In this document: one piece after another, positions 1 to 12,994 of the stretch
How the letters are laid out: each line of letters starts with the position of its first letter
How positions within the stretch are numbered: the stretch's first letter is position 1
Assembly (NCBI RefSeq): GCF_008831285.2
Contig: NC_045138.2
Coordinates: 13,156,571-13,220,570 of the forward strand
Direction of reading: 5' to 3'
Length of the DNA stretch: 64,000 bases
Source: Nymphaea colorata
Taxonomy: Eukaryota; Streptophyta; Magnoliopsida; Nymphaeales; Nymphaeaceae
Notes under the pieces: model-generated
The model's database searches: none
Told to the model about the DNA's origin: nothing
Seen by the model: the letters and a program-made list of their open reading frames with translations, nothing else
Position numbers and translations under genes: made by a program

Positions 1-183
1 GCCTGAGTGAAATGTAGTCCTTCTCAGGCCTGCATTTGTTCTTCCTGTCCAAAGGATGCCAGGAACTGCAGATTCCGTTCCTAGCATCTCTCTTTCTCAC
101 GGTTTTATCTATGGTACAAGATGTACTAGAAAGGCACATGGTAAGCTTAAATGTCTTTCTCATTCAATTCAGATCTGAGCAAA

Positions 184-225
<42 letters not shown>

Positions 226-907
226 ACTCTCTCTCTCTCTCTCCCTCTCTCTATAACTCACGTACAACGAACTGCCAAAAAAACACTACCAATCTAAGTG
301 TCCAAGAAAACTCTGTGGTCACAAATGTGGTCTTTGCTTTTTCTGGCCAGGAAGAGACGTTCAAAGGTTTCTGAAGAATATCTTTTGGCGAATAAAATAT
401 ATGTACAATATGTGTGATATATTTTTTAGTTTATTATAACATTGATATGATACATATAACATGTATAATAATGTCTATGTGTGTATAAAACGAAAACTTA
501 AAAATGAAAATTTTAGTAATATGTTCCCTACAATTACATTATTAGTACCCCCGTTTTTCTGTAATATAGTAAATTTTGGTAATGGACTATAGAGTGTATG
601 TGTGTGTGTGACTTTGTAGACATGGTCATTACTTTGTATACATGAATGACTCCATCAAACCCTGGGACTAGGCTAACTTGGCCAAAACTCTACTGTCACG
701 GCCAAAACTTGGATCACTCAGCCTGGTCATGCAAAGCCAAGTCTTCCCATTTCCTGATTCTTCCATTTTATTGACCAGATTGGAGATTAAGCTACCAGGT
801 CTCAGACAACTCAGTTGATTCGATCAAGTTATTAAACATGTATAAAAAATCAAGACAAAGATGAATTACAATCCTGCACGATTAAAACAAGACAAGGAAG
901 AGATAAC
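1..907. other. Non-coding flank with CT microsatellite
   Basis: No supported gene. A CT-rich microsatellite lies at about 186-252. The segment lies downstream of the kinesin pseudogene, on its 3' side, and I could not recognise further motor or stalk exons in it. Confidence 0.5.
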
Positions 908-2369
908 CTCATTCACTTGAACACAATTTGTGATGCGCTTAGCTCTACCAGCGACTGCAAAGTCCCCCTTGTTTCATCAACATGAACCTATAGATAGATA
1001 ACTGATTGCATGTAACTATGAGCTTTAATGGAATTGATCAAAAGAAAATGCCTAGAAAAAACAGACTTAAGTTTTACCTCTTCAAGTGCAACAGTACAGA
1101 TAATGGAAGTCTTTGCATTGCCACCAAGAGCAGGCTGAAGAATTGCGGTGAGCTTGCTATCCCGGTAAGGAATATGTCCTCTGCAAAGATGGTATACCAG
1201 TGAGAAATTAGAGTCCTAATAATTATACCGCTAACAATGAAAATTTAATAGGACAAAGGGATACCTATACCAGACCTTTTCCTAACACCACTATCACTAA
1301 GTCTGTTGATAACATTAACAAGGGCCATTAAGCTTTTATTTTGTATTTTCCTTCCTTCAAACGTATGCCACCAGCACCAGTCTTTGAATAGGCTCTGAAC
1401 CAGCCAAATCTACCAAATTCTGGAAAAAAAGAAAAAGGTTTGTATTTTAAACATCCGATATACTCTAAATCAAAAAAGAAATACTAAGAACTATTATGAT
1501 CCCATATGCCATCATAGGAAACATATAGAAGATAGTTTCCAGAAGTGTGCTAGATCAGAAACCAAAACAAAGACACAAATAGCATCTTCAGTTGACCTAT
1601 CCCCAAATGCCACAGATTCTTCCCCTCAGCTTTCTATAACCTAAATTGAATCTCAACATTAACCTCCATGGAGAAAGTGTGGAAAGAGCTAATCATTAAC
1701 CTCCACGTAACTATGATCTGATCTCAACATTAACCTAGATCATTGATTTTTTCATTATAAACCACCACATATGAAACCCGAATCAAAAACTCACGATCTG
1801 TTGTCTAGTTTCAGAAACACAAGCAAACATCAGAAGAGAGAACACCGATCTACCATTTTAAAGGTTGGTCTTTATAGCATTCTAGCAGTTATTCGTGCGA
1901 AAAACCAACATGACTACTAAGTGAATATGCCGAAAAACTTTCTTGGACAGCCAGATGGATAGCTCCTGGATTATTTGAAGAACCTTACATTATGAAAGTT
2001 TTCCACTGCTGGTCTACCCATAAGCGAAAACAGTTCCTGCAAGAATTGGGTACCACTTTTTAGAAGAGTCAAACAGCGAAGCTCTCAGGCATGAGATTTC
2101 CTAAATAACCAAAACTAGTGTTGTTTGTGCTCGCAGCAGTTCAAACAATGATTGAGATCACAACGAAGTTACAAAGGAAACGCGGATGTGAACATGACCA
2201 AAATCGTCCAATCCTTGACAATACTAAAAGAACAAAACTAATTCAAGAGGTACCATTGAATCCGTTGACTGCCGCTTGGTTGACATCCTTCGTATAGCGC
2301 TCATAAACCCTCAAGTTCGTGCAAGTCTCGTCGAACACTTCATCTGCACAGTCAGACCAAGAGCTTGCA
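908..2369 (-). pseudogene. Kinesin-7 (CENP-E-like) motor domain pseudogene
   Basis: Seven exon-like blocks, mostly with GT-AG borders, read in order on the minus strand as a kinesin motor. They are 2254-2369 (ends NGFNG), about 1930-2036 (GTVFAYG then TSSGKT, the P-loop), about 1738-1797 (TDREFLIRVSY), about 1566-1625, 1276-1419 (NLVDLAGSE switch II), 1078-1180 ([20 protein letters not shown]) and 908-987 (RAKRITNC). These motifs fit plant kinesin-7/CENP-E-type motors, which are ATP-driven microtubule motors. The copy is broken. TAG sits inside the P-loop motif at 2014-2016 and TAA follows at 2085-2087 minus 100 (1985-1987). Single-base deletions shift the frame twice in 1276-1419 and once in 908-987. 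No first exon and no coiled-coil stalk were found, so it is a 5'- and 3'-incomplete relic. Some indels could be assembly errors, but two stops plus three frameshifts make a working gene unlikely. Confidence 0.85.
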
Positions 2370-3878
2370 CTGTAAGAGAGAACCGCAGAGAAGAGAAGAA
2401 CCTGCAGGATGGGAGGGCAAAAGGAGTTTAGCGAAAGCGAAGGAGACGCCTGAAATGGGACCAGAACAGTGCGATCGTTAAACGTACTTGTAGGGTTTTG
2501 TAGAATGTAAGAAAAAGATTGATCGACCGATCGATCACTACGTGGTGAAATCAAGAACAATGATGGACGGTGAACTCTCTCTGGAAACCTCTCTATTGCC
2601 CTCGATCTCCGAACGGTCTTCTGTTTGTCGGCTTTCGATGGACCGATAGATCGACGATCGAGGGCCGAGGCCGATCGAACTCTTCTCCACTTCGCTCCTC
2701 TGTCTGTCGACCTTTTAGATGCCCCCCTTCCCTTCCAAGCAGTGGACCTAGCGATCGACCAGCATTGTTCTTGTGGGTCGAAAAATACCCTAATGAGAGC
2801 AGAAAAACAGAAAGAGCGAATGGAGGAGGGAGGAGGGAGGAAACTTAGTCTTACTCTACCACCAGAGGCAAGTGGAGACTCTGGTCCAGCGGGAGGATGA
2901 TGAATAAGAGCTGCTGCTCGCAATTCCTAATGATGAACTGCGGCAACCCACGCCTGCAATCTGCATCCTTCTTCCATCGTCGCTGCCATTGAGGATCCAG
3001 CCTCGCTCCGTGAGAGAGAGAGGGTGTGCTTTCCTTCCCTGGAACTCGCGGGAAAAAGAAAAGCCTTGTTGAAACAGTAACCGTTGAGAAGTTGCGTTTC
3101 TTGAACTTTATAACTGAATATTTGCATAACTCAAATCCTGATGCCGCGCGGCTAATTCCCTCCCCAAGCAATAAAAAAAATCCGGCATAATGCCTTATTT
3201 TTCATTCATTAATTAATGAGTTAACGATAATAAGTGTGAGAATATCAATGGATGAGATTTGAAGATGATGTATCTTTACATCTAATTTATTGGATATTCA
3301 CTTGTTTAAATTCAACTTCAAAATCAAAGTGAATGTATATATTATATTTGAATCTGACTTTTATTGTCACAATTGAACCCGAGCTAGGATCCACTTTTAA
3401 ATTCATAACCACGTCTATTTAAAATTATGATATGCTCCGAACTAGTTTCAAGTTATATGGATGTTCGATATAGGAAATTTTATCTAATGTTTATTATCCA
3501 GGCATATACTTTTTTAAGACAACTCTAGTCGAATATCATTTCTTAAAGTTGAATCAAAAACCCATATTTTCCTGATCGAATGAATTTTTTTCTTCATATT
3601 CGGCAGATTTAAAGCAGTGTAGCCGGATATCAGATCCAAATTCAAATGTCGGGTCATGAGATTCGGGTCATTATTGCTTCAAATGACGTCTTAGGCCTAA
3701 GCATATTCTAGTAATCCTTGTTGCTTGGATCAGAATCTATGGGCTGATTCCCTCTATTTTTATTTTTAAATCAATTTAAAATATTTTAAACTATTTTTTA
3801 ATTTAATTAAGAAGTTAGCCCATCTCCATCTATATTTCATTCCCATGATTTCAGAAATTTGAGAAATAATGTGTCAAC

Positions 3879-3912
<34 letters not shown>

Positions 3913-6900
3913 CACAAAAAAACATATGTTTGAATGGGGTTAATGTTTCTATGGAAAATCTAATGGCCCCGTTTTTTTGACCTACATTTAACACTAAAGC
4001 TAAAAACAACATGCAAATCATGTAGATTTCCGTTATATTTATAAAAAAAAAATCGGTTAATTTGAGAAGCACAAAACAGTAGTTATAATTTCTTGCAATA
4101 TTTTAAACTATACATTTTTTAGTTATAGTTTCTTGCGATATTTTAAACTATGTATTTCCTTTTCAAATAGATAACTGATCATAATCAGAGGAAAAAAGAT
4201 TTATGAAAACACACTTGAGATTCCAGTAGGGTTTAATAAACTCCAAACTTTTTTGCCTTCTTATTTTGAACACAATTAAGAATTGAAAGAAACACCTGCA
4301 TATATATTGGTATAAACTCCTGCATACACGGTCATACAGGATGATGCAATCCCATGCCACAGTCTGAAGCAAAGTTGTCAAAAATTAAAATTGGAAAATG
4401 AATCAAATCGATTGCCTTATATTGCCAGTTCAGTGAATTAGTGATAAATTGGAAAAGCCTACGATTGTAGGCTTTTTTAGACAAAAAATAAAATATAATT
4501 ATTGAAAAATAAAAAAATATAAGAGATGAAATAAGATACTATAGCCATTTTCTATGGATTTAGATATTTGTAGGTTCTTAAAAATTTTGAATTTTAACAT
4601 AAAATATTATTGGAACCAAGTTTACATTAATTGGAATTTAACTGTTGCCATTTATCAATCCAACTACATGAAGTTGTGGTGGAATATTTCCTAGATGGGG
4701 CGACCGAGGGGTGGAAATAGGTTGGTCTCGGGCTGATCCGGACTTCATTGAGTCCAACATGCATGCTCGCATCTTTTAGACTCATGTGGCAGAAATTTGA
4801 GTTTAGAATTGTTGAAATTTGTAGCCGATTATTTCTCTGACTAACTTGAGATCCAAAAAATTTACATCCAATGGATTGGATCTTTTTATAGATCCTAGAC
4901 TCCAATCTGCATTGAGACTTTACGGAATCCAGATCATAAGATAAAAAACCAGGCCCCATTATCTTTGCAAGACAAGTCATATGTGTTCGTAATCGAGTCA
5001 CCGTGTGGACTGGCTAGACAAATGCAATTACTTTAGGATTTTTATTTTCATTTTTCTTGGTTGTTTCAATCAATTACAAATTTTCAAAAGCATGCACAAA
5101 TTTTGATTAAGTAATAAAACCACTTTTAAGAATAAAAGACATTATGTAACTGGTCGAGATGGCACTGGTGAAATCCCATGCAACTCGCTATAAAATGACA
5201 AGTAATGGTAAGAGCGTAGTATTGTTTAATCATTTGTTTCATCACTTAAATTATAAAGGAAGCTAAAGATTAATTAAATGAAGCAATTCAAAATCTCAGT
5301 TTGCAGTGGTTAAATTTCAAGTACACTTCAATCAATGATTATTTTGTAGTTGTGGTTGTCATTGGTATTTCAAATTTGCAGGCTTCAAGTATGTGGTTTT
5401 ACTGCAGGGTACGTCAAAATTTGATAAATTCAAAAGACCATTACATGTACGCATGGTTTAATGCAGCTCTGCACTTCAAAAAGTTCAGCATGGTGCACTA
5501 AAGTGTGTGGATGAGGAGGTTCCTGAAACTTGAAAGTGGTAGCAAGAGGACCGTAAGCATGTTGTCTTTGAGCTACTGTATCCTCACATGCTTCTTTGGA
5601 GCAGGTCCTCCCCTGCATGCATCGGCATGGAGTCTTCTTTCTTCTGCATGACATAATCTGTAAGAAGCACTTTCAGCATGATGTCTCGGTTTGTTTTAAT
5701 AGCATGCACCATTAGCTGTTTACTTTCTGCCCAACTTTTTGTTTTGAAGAAGGCCTGAGACAACAAAGGCTTGACTGGAATGTTTTGTGATGCCAAGTTT
5801 TTGTACTTGCCATGCCATATCCCATGTAACCAGGCCTACGCTGCTTTTGGTATGCTTCTTTGTGGGCTTTCATTGTTTAGGTGTAATCTTTTGATTGTTT
5901 ATCTCACAGTGAAAAAATTTCCTTTTAGAGATTTCCCCCCTTTTGAACCATAAGAGTTCTACAAAGTCATTGTCACATCTATAGTGCACATGGAATGAAT
6001 GCATCTCTTTATGTGAGAATGTTGAATTCGAGTTAAATTGGTGACTTTTGAACTGGTGACCAAGAGAATTCTAGCTTTAACATAATAAGGTGAGCATAGA
6101 AATTTGCATCTTGTAACTTTAGAAGCATTAAGAAAGAATAGTTGGCAATTGTCGACTGACTTCCTTGGACACTTGGTCTTGTGAACTATCTTAGTTTACA
6201 AAAGGATTGGTTGCTGCTTTCATAGTACTTGGTTTGCATGATTAAAAATTTTTGAAAAATTACCTATTAATTTTTGCAAAGTATGGCTGGTCCTCTTACA
6301 ATCTACATATATTTTATGGTTCCACCTGTTGTTTGTCATGCTCTTATGGACGTATTTGTGTGGTTTATGATGAAGGATTGACATTGTTCCTTTTATAGAT
6401 TTCCAGTTGTGAAATGGAGGACCCAAGATTTGAGTGGTGAGTGGAGATTGAGTTGTGATGAAAGGTACGCGCAAGCTACGGACATGTATGGCCAATCTTC
6501 TGGCTTTGTAGTTTGTTGAAAGTCCAGTTCTTTTACAATCTCATGGCCAGTTTGCTAGAGGTTTTCTTAATTTGGGTAACATGTGTGCCTTGTCTTATTC
6601 GGCATGGCAAAGTGCACTTGCTTACGTGATCAAAATCTATTGGAGTCTATGGGGTTAATATCTAGGATTGGTCGGACGATGAAGTGATGTATAATGAGCT
6701 TTTGCTTGGGGGCACAGGTATGACATAGCGTTGAACATCGCCTTGGGAGTGATGGCATTTGGCACCGATGCCACAAACAGCAGATGTTCCTCCATGTCTC
6801 CATAGGTTCCATTGTTTCTCTCTCTGTAAATTCGGCCTGCCCAACGAATGGTTCATCTGCCAAACTAAGACAAAACGAGTTATATTTAACACTTTGTCTT

Positions 6901-7797
6901 TGAGAAGGATCAAAGTTCCCATAATCCATCATTAAATACTGAGAGGAGGACTCCTGATGTCTGCCAATGATAACTGATTAATGAGTGTTGTTTACTCCTC
7001 AGGAAAGCATAAATGGCTAGTTGAATTTCTACACAAATTCCTCCAAAACTGTCAATGTTTGACTTGCCATAATTTCAGCATATGTTTGTGGATGTGGATC
7101 CAACATAGGCTTGATTCTGGAGAAACCGATCCAGATAGGGGAAGCACGAAAGGAAGAGTCTTCTGATCTTGACTTAGAAAGGAGTTGCAATGCAGCTGGT
7201 GGAGAAAAAAACAGAGGAACTCCGAGCTGGAGGAGTTGAGAAGGCGGAAAAAACAGCAGCTATGAAAGAATGCATCTTTCAATGGTCGAAATTATATAGA
7301 GCCGACGCTGATCCTTAGAGAACGTCTCTGTGAACTGACACCCTCATTTTGTCTTCATTCAGAGAAAGATCTTTTGGGTGGCCTAATTCATACGAAACGC
7401 ATGGGAGAAATGCTGATCGGAGAGTTCATGAAAGACCTGTGACTGGTGATTATCCGTCCAACCATAATCCAAGCCACTGTGCGAGATCCTTTCCTTGCTG
7501 GATTGAAGGTTTCAGGTAAGTTTCATTTTCTATGTTCCAGGAAAAATTTCAATTGGAAACAACGCAAGTATAACAATAACTTGGCATGCTCAACTCGCCA
7601 CCAACATCTGCATGCACCAGCGGAGAAACATCATAAGCATTTGATGCTAGCTGGTAGTTGATCTTGTGCATTTGATGCCTTCAGTTTTTAGCAGCAATAG
7701 TTCAATCATCATAAGCATTCTCAAGTTGAGTTGAACATTTTCCCTTCTTACTTATTTGCTTACAGGTTATTGTCCTTCAGAAAATTTCGCCTGTTTA
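2370..7797. other. Gene-poor AT-rich stretch
   Basis: I see no complete gene. A TA microsatellite lies at about 3881-3911. Open frames such as 4627-5001 (minus) and 6630-6932 (minus) lack recognisable domains. The one coding-looking block, 7190-7442 on plus, is listed separately. Confidence 0.4.
7190..7442 (+). pseudogene. Coding-like relic, unidentified protein C-terminus
   Basis: After an AG at about 7193 the plus strand reads a hydrophilic, coding-like stretch (LVEKKTEEL, AMKECIFQW, KLYRADADP). It hits TAG at about 7313. In the next frame over it continues as LRERLCELTPSFCLHSEKD and GEMLIGEFMKDL and ends with TGA at 7440. The amino-acid composition and the continuity across one frame change suggest a final exon that has lost frame. 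I do not recognise the family. It may be part of a broken host gene whose other exons are scattered upstream, or chance. Confidence 0.3.
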
Positions 7798-8255
7798 TGA
7801 TGGTTGCCTTTTGTTTGTTCTTTAAATCAGATTTTGTTTGTATCATATGTTTGTACGATATTTTGATCACTTAATGCGCCCCAAGTTGATTTTAGATACC
7901 GGTCGAACCCAAATAATCTGCAGAAGAGCCTACTCTTTCTGCCGATAAAGCTAAAATATCGCCTCTTGATGATGGTTGCCTTTTGTTTGTTCTTTAAATC
8001 AGATTTTGTTTGTATCATATGTTTGTACCATATTTTGATCACTTAAAGGCTTCCCAACCTCATAGCTCCTAGCTCGTTGGGATCCGAAGGTTGATTTTAG
8101 ATAACCCAAATAATCTGCAGAAGAGCCTCCTCTTTATGTCGATAAAGCTAAAATTTCGCCTGTTTATGATTGCCTTTTGTTTGTTCTGAGATTTTGTTTG
8201 TATCATATGTTTGTACCATATTTTGATCACTTTACCCGTCCCAACTTCCAAAAGA
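7790..8255 (+). repeat. Three tandem ~170-195 bp repeat units
   Basis: A unit beginning near GATGGTTGCC and containing TTGTTTGTATCATATG and CAGAAGAGCC occurs at about 7799, 7971 and 8168, so the spacings are about 172 and 197 bases. Units differ by point changes and small indels. An inverted partner lies at 9040-9318. Confidence 0.85.
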
Positions 8256-9039
8256 AATTGCTACTCCAGAGGTCGGACTTGGAACCGACCCATTTACATT
8301 CCCAAATGCCACTTATCAGGGTGTGTGTTGTTGCTCTTTCTTTTTCTGTCTTTATGAGTTTGGTTTCACAATAAAACTGTTTGTTTTCCCTTCCTTTTCT
8401 TCGGTTTTTGCATTGCACTTCCTGCAGTAATCTTCTTGATCCTTCCTCCTTTTTTTTCTTTTTCCATCTTCTCTTAATATAACACGTTCTGCATCGATTT
8501 TGCATAATCTTCTGGATCCCTTCCTTTGATAAGGAAAAAGATGGGAGCTCCGGAGTCGTGGTGTGTCAGGCTTCTTGCAGCTTTCCAGTATCTGCCTGAA
8601 GTTTGGAAATTCCCTCCAACATAGCAACCTCTCTCCCTCTCTGATGGACACATGGTTGAAAGTTTCGTTTTAGGAACGTGGGGAAGTGAATGTTTTCAAT
8701 TTTTATTTTTTTTTTTAAAAAAAAAAACTAGCTTAGGCGATGTGATTCAGGAAGACGTTCTGAAGCTTTTGATTCCTTTTTCGATCTTGTTGTGTTAATA
8801 TTCGCTGATTACCGACATACCCTCACAGTATAATGTTCTGTTTTCAGCAGCTGTCCACCTTTGATTGACCAACCAAAAGAAAAGAGGAGGAAAGATCACA
8901 AATGGCAAGACCCCCACAAAAAAAAAGAGCTAAACGATTGAAAGAAGGATGAAACTGTGGCAACAAATAAGTCACATTCCTTTTGCCCATTCTGATGCAA
9001 TCTCATTCCTATTGAAACCACCCATTAGGCTGTTGGTGA

Positions 9040-9318
9040 AGATAGCTTTTCCGCACAAAGAGTAGGCTCTTCTGCAGATTGTTTGAGTTCGACGGTATCT
9101 AAAAATCAACCTTTGGATCCCAACTAGGAGCTGTGAGGTAAGTGATCAAAATATGCTACAAACATATGATACAAACAAAATCTGATTTAAAGAACAAACA
9201 AAAGACAACCATCAGCTTTACCGGCACAAAGAGGAGGCTCTTTTGCAGATTATTTGGGTTCGACCGGTAATTTTCGGGTATCTAAAATCAACCTTCGGAT
9301 CCCAACGAGCTAGGAGCT
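9040..9318 (-). repeat. Inverted copies of the 7.8-8.25 kb repeat
   Basis: About one and a half units of the 7790-8255 repeat in reverse complement. GGCTCTTCTGCAGA at about 9065 and GGCTCTTTTGCAGA at about 9236 are 171 bases apart. CATATGATACAAACAAA lies between them. With the left array this makes an imperfect inverted repeat around a ~0.8 kb spacer, possibly a foldback element or a rearranged MITE. Confidence 0.8.
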
Positions 9319-9423
9319 TCAAGAACTGGGATGCTGAAACCGTGATTTCCATTCTTCTAAGGCAAATGCTCCTCTGGTTTGGGGTTATTTCCATAGCCTT
9401 GAGTGGTATAGGAGCTTCTATCT

Positions 9424-9905
9424 TTATGGGGGTTTCTCTGGCTGCCTCGATGACCTTTTATCCCAATCCATACAGTCATCTTCCTGACATCTCTTTTTTT
9501 CCAAATAGGAGAACATGACATCCTTGGGCAGAGATGAGAGCGGAACGATGCCCACATCCTCGCCAACATTTTCTATGAACTCATCCACATTCTTCTTCTT
9601 ATTTATCAGTTTTACCTTCAGCATTGTCGTACTCACTCATCTAAAAACTCTGGTGCTTCTCTAGGTTCTGCCCATTTTCTGCTATCATCAGGAATATTTT
9701 CTTGAGTTATGGGGTACCTGTTCTCTGGAATGGCAACGCTTATCGTCTTGCCGAGCAACTCCTCAAGCGTCGTTCTCATCACCTGGTTGTGACCATCGCC
9801 TACAACTTCTCATTCATGCTGTCCATGGTCTGATTAATCATTGAAGAAGTAGTCTCCATCCTTTCTAGGCGACCCGCCATGGTTTGTTGATTTGAATCCT
9901 TCAAC
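9424..9905 (-). pseudogene. Gag-like retroelement remnant (tentative)
   Basis: The minus strand from about 9882 down reads MAGRLERMETTSS, then (after stops) an EELLGKTISVAIPENRYP-type stretch and PREAPEFLDE. A shifted frame follows with NVDEFIENVGEDVGIV. The pattern of a short polar N-terminus followed by an acidic, proline-containing region is like the start of some plant Ty3-type gag proteins. No protease, RT or LTR is attached. Identification rests on composition only. Confidence 0.25.
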
Positions 9906-10230
9906 ATGTGCTTGCTTTAACTTGTTTGTGTGAATATTGATCAACCTATCAAAGAATTATTTTGCTGAAATACTAAATAATCAGTTAATGCTCTTTGTTA
10001 GCTTGGTCAAGCAATTAATAGGACCTACAAGCTCGGACCTACAAGCTCCCTGCTGGGTTTGAGTCCTTGTTTATGCCCTCCTGTAGTTGATCTTATTTGA
10101 ATTGTGTAGACTTGTTTGCATTTTTTAATGCACAACCATGCACACTAAGGTTTTTCAACTTTTGGAATATCTTGCAATTTACGTGCTCTCTCTTTCTCGC
10201 TCACTCACCCTCTCTCTCTCTCTCTCTGTA

Positions 10231-10779
10231 CTTGGGTCAAGGATGAAGCATGAATCCGATCTTTGGTTGGTGCACGGGTTCCACCGACGTAAGATTCTGT
10301 ATTTCGTTATTTTGGTTTCTTGTAGCCAATAAAATAGCATATGCAGATCAGATTCTTCTGTATTTGGTTACTTCATTACCTTGGTTTTCCAATGAAACTT
10401 GCTTATAAAATACATGGCGCTGCTTCTGTGTTGCCGGATATGAATATCCAAATAGATGGAGCATGAGACCGGGCAAGGATTATATATGCTGATGCCAAGA
10501 CGTGCTTTGATGTTGAAGTGGCCACAAATCCACAAGTGCTGGCGACTTAGCCAAAATTTATTGATGTAAGATAAAAACCAACTTTTTTGAGTGGGATGTT
10601 AATTGCTCTTTGAAACTTCACATTTAGATAACTCATAATAGTCATGATCCATATGAAGGTATCAAGAAAACAGAGGAGGTTCTCAGTCTACGAACAAAAG
10701 ACACTTTGAAAGAAGCCTAGCTTAAGATTTACAACCTTTAGATTCTTTATAATTGAAAGTGAAGACGTGATTAACATTT
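10231..10779 (+). repeat. Direct repeat, copy 1 (~0.55 kb)
   Basis: Aligns by eye over its whole length with 12995-13494, with scattered substitutions and indels. Shared landmarks include CTTGGGTCAAG, ATCTTTGGTTGGTGCA, AAACTTGCTTATAAAATA, GATGCCAAGACGTGCTT-like and AAACAGAGGAGGTT. It does not begin TG or end CA, so it is not an obvious LTR. A CT microsatellite lies just before it. Confidence 0.85.
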
Positions 10780-12994
10780 ATGCCTATGGTGTTGTGCACT
10801 GGGTAGCTGTTTTAATTGCATGGAATTTTTTTTCTTCATGGTTATTGGAGTTTCTACTACAAGTTTACTTCTCCAAATCAGTTTACTAGAACATTCCAAC
10901 CACCTTAGGAGATCTAACTCCTTTGATGGACATGTCTGTTGCGGTCTGCATTTCTCTTGAAAAGTAATGCTTGCATTTTTGTCCTCTTTGACAGGATTTA
11001 TGTTGGTTGAGCTGTTGATATATGATGAGATAAAGAGGTGTGCCATAAAGCATCCACCTGTTTTGATATTTTTGTACAGAGAAACCCTGCTTAGGAGACA
11101 TTTAACCATATTTGAGTGCAATATTTCTCTTGCATTTCTCTTTCATGTTCTATGGAGGAAAGAAATAAAAGGAAGGAGGAAGAAAGTGAAGAAAGAATTT
11201 CAATTAGGGGCAAAGAGATGAAACCAAGTGAAAGCATCCGTTTAGGTACATAATGTTCCTTTTTTTTTTTAATCTCTGTCAAAAAATGCATGTTAGATCA
11301 TCAAGTTGTAACTAAATTGCATAAGAACAAAGTATTGGTTTCCAAACTTTGTTTGACATTTACTTCAACAATTCATGACGTGGTAAATAGCTAGAAGTAC
11401 TCCAGCATGCTTGAGTGACTTGTTTTTTTAACATTATAGTGGTAGGTATTAAACTCTTTGATCAATGCATTAGTTACTTTAACAAGCGGACAAACTTGCC
11501 TCACTTACACATTTTGCAAATGGCAATATGCTGCAGGCAGCAGCAACATGTAGCTTGCGGGAATGGAGGTAGTGCTTTTTGAGAATTTTACTGTCATTTA
11601 TTTAACGGCAGCTGAACTCATGTCTCTCCCAAACCAGCGCATGCCCAACGCTGGTGGGGTGCCGCGAGAGTGCACTTATTAAACGTCAGGAAAGGTAATA
11701 CATGATGTAGTGTAATTGTTGTTTTTCTTGTTACTATACCCTCTTTTACTTGTTATTTTGTTATAATTATGCAATTCACGTGCATAGATAGATTCTTTTT
11801 TTCCTTGTATCCTTGTTCTTTCTCTTTTAAAAAAAGTTTTTGTGAACTTTTAACATTTAGTGAGAGAATCGTTTTCCACATCTCCCACCTGAAAACTTGG
11901 TCCATACCCACACCATCCATCCATCATTTTCATCGCTCGTTAATTAATTCACTTAATGTGTAGAATTTTGATGTTGGTTGTTCCAATTAGCTAGACTTAC
12001 CATTGGAAGCTGCGTTTTTTGTTCAATTTTAAGAGATTCTTGGCGGATAGATGCATGGGCTGAATGTCTCTGCATTATTGAGACCGAAAACTTGTTGCAC
12101 CAATAGGAACAATAAATGACATGTACATGTCATGCATTTGGATCATTTTATTGTAGGTACGGCCCATCTTTTATATTAAGTATCTCGGAAATGCTTGAAA
12201 GCTTCAATAATGAATCATCAGGGCCATCAAGTTTTGCAGGGTAAATCATGCCACGGCTCCCTTGGGGAAGTCACACCTGCTTATAAGGGCCCCATTAACA
12301 GAAAAATGACAAATGAATGTTTTGAATGTTATAGCTTGCAATCCGATTTTCGTCTCAAGAAAACTCATGGCACACAAAACTCATGGCACATAGATCTTCA
12401 TGATTGTTAGACTATGGGTTGTTATTAGATGAATCAATATTAACTATGTCTATAGCTTTGCTTACTTTGCACAGGAGAATAATGGAATGGAAACTAAAAT
12501 TCTTCCAGGATTAGGAGAATGGTGCAGGGAATGGATAAAAAAAGAAAATTTTAATTGCAAAAAAATTAGAAAGAATGAGAATGAAGGCGTAAATGAAGAA
12601 TGCTTTGGCATCGTATCGCCCATTACATAAATCTAACCCTGCAACAAATGCAATAATTGTTCCCTTGCCATTACCAGCATCCGCATCCAAGATCATTGAC
12701 TTTTGATGATGAGGATAAATTGTCCCAACTTTCTTTTACATTTTTTCCTTTTCATTTTAATGAACCAAGGCACTGCATTGTGTAACTGTAATTTTGACGT
12801 TCTTATATTTGATATTCTACATTGTTTCTTTCTCAATTTTCTTGATAGCATGTATCGGGGATGTCTTGTAGCAGACTTGGCAATGTGTTCAACCCAATTG
12901 GTTTCTTTCTTCAGTTTCTTGAACGGAAGCCATTTGACATTTCCTTGATATTAGCTTAAAGAACAGGGTTTTGCAAGCTCCAGTTGCAGGTCCA
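10780..12994. other. Spacer between the two direct repeats
   Basis: About 2.2 kb with no recognisable retroelement domain or host exon. Open frames here are short and of low-complexity composition. Confidence 0.45.

Noticed and set aside
2570-2900. Two overlapping plus-strand frames of 92 and 91 aa
   Set aside because: They mirror an Arg/Ser-rich frame on minus and lie in the 5' region of the kinesin relic; no domain in any frame.
4627-5001. 124-aa open frame on minus
   Set aside because: No recognisable domain, no splice context and AT-rich surroundings; a random frame is as likely.
6630-6932. Overlapping 100- and 86-aa frames on minus with Cys/His residues
   Set aside because: Cys spacing does not form a known zinc motif and the two frames give equally plausible peptides, so neither is supported.
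7790-8255. CRISPR-like array
   Set aside because: Units are long, diverged and contiguous, with no unique spacers, and this is a plant genome.
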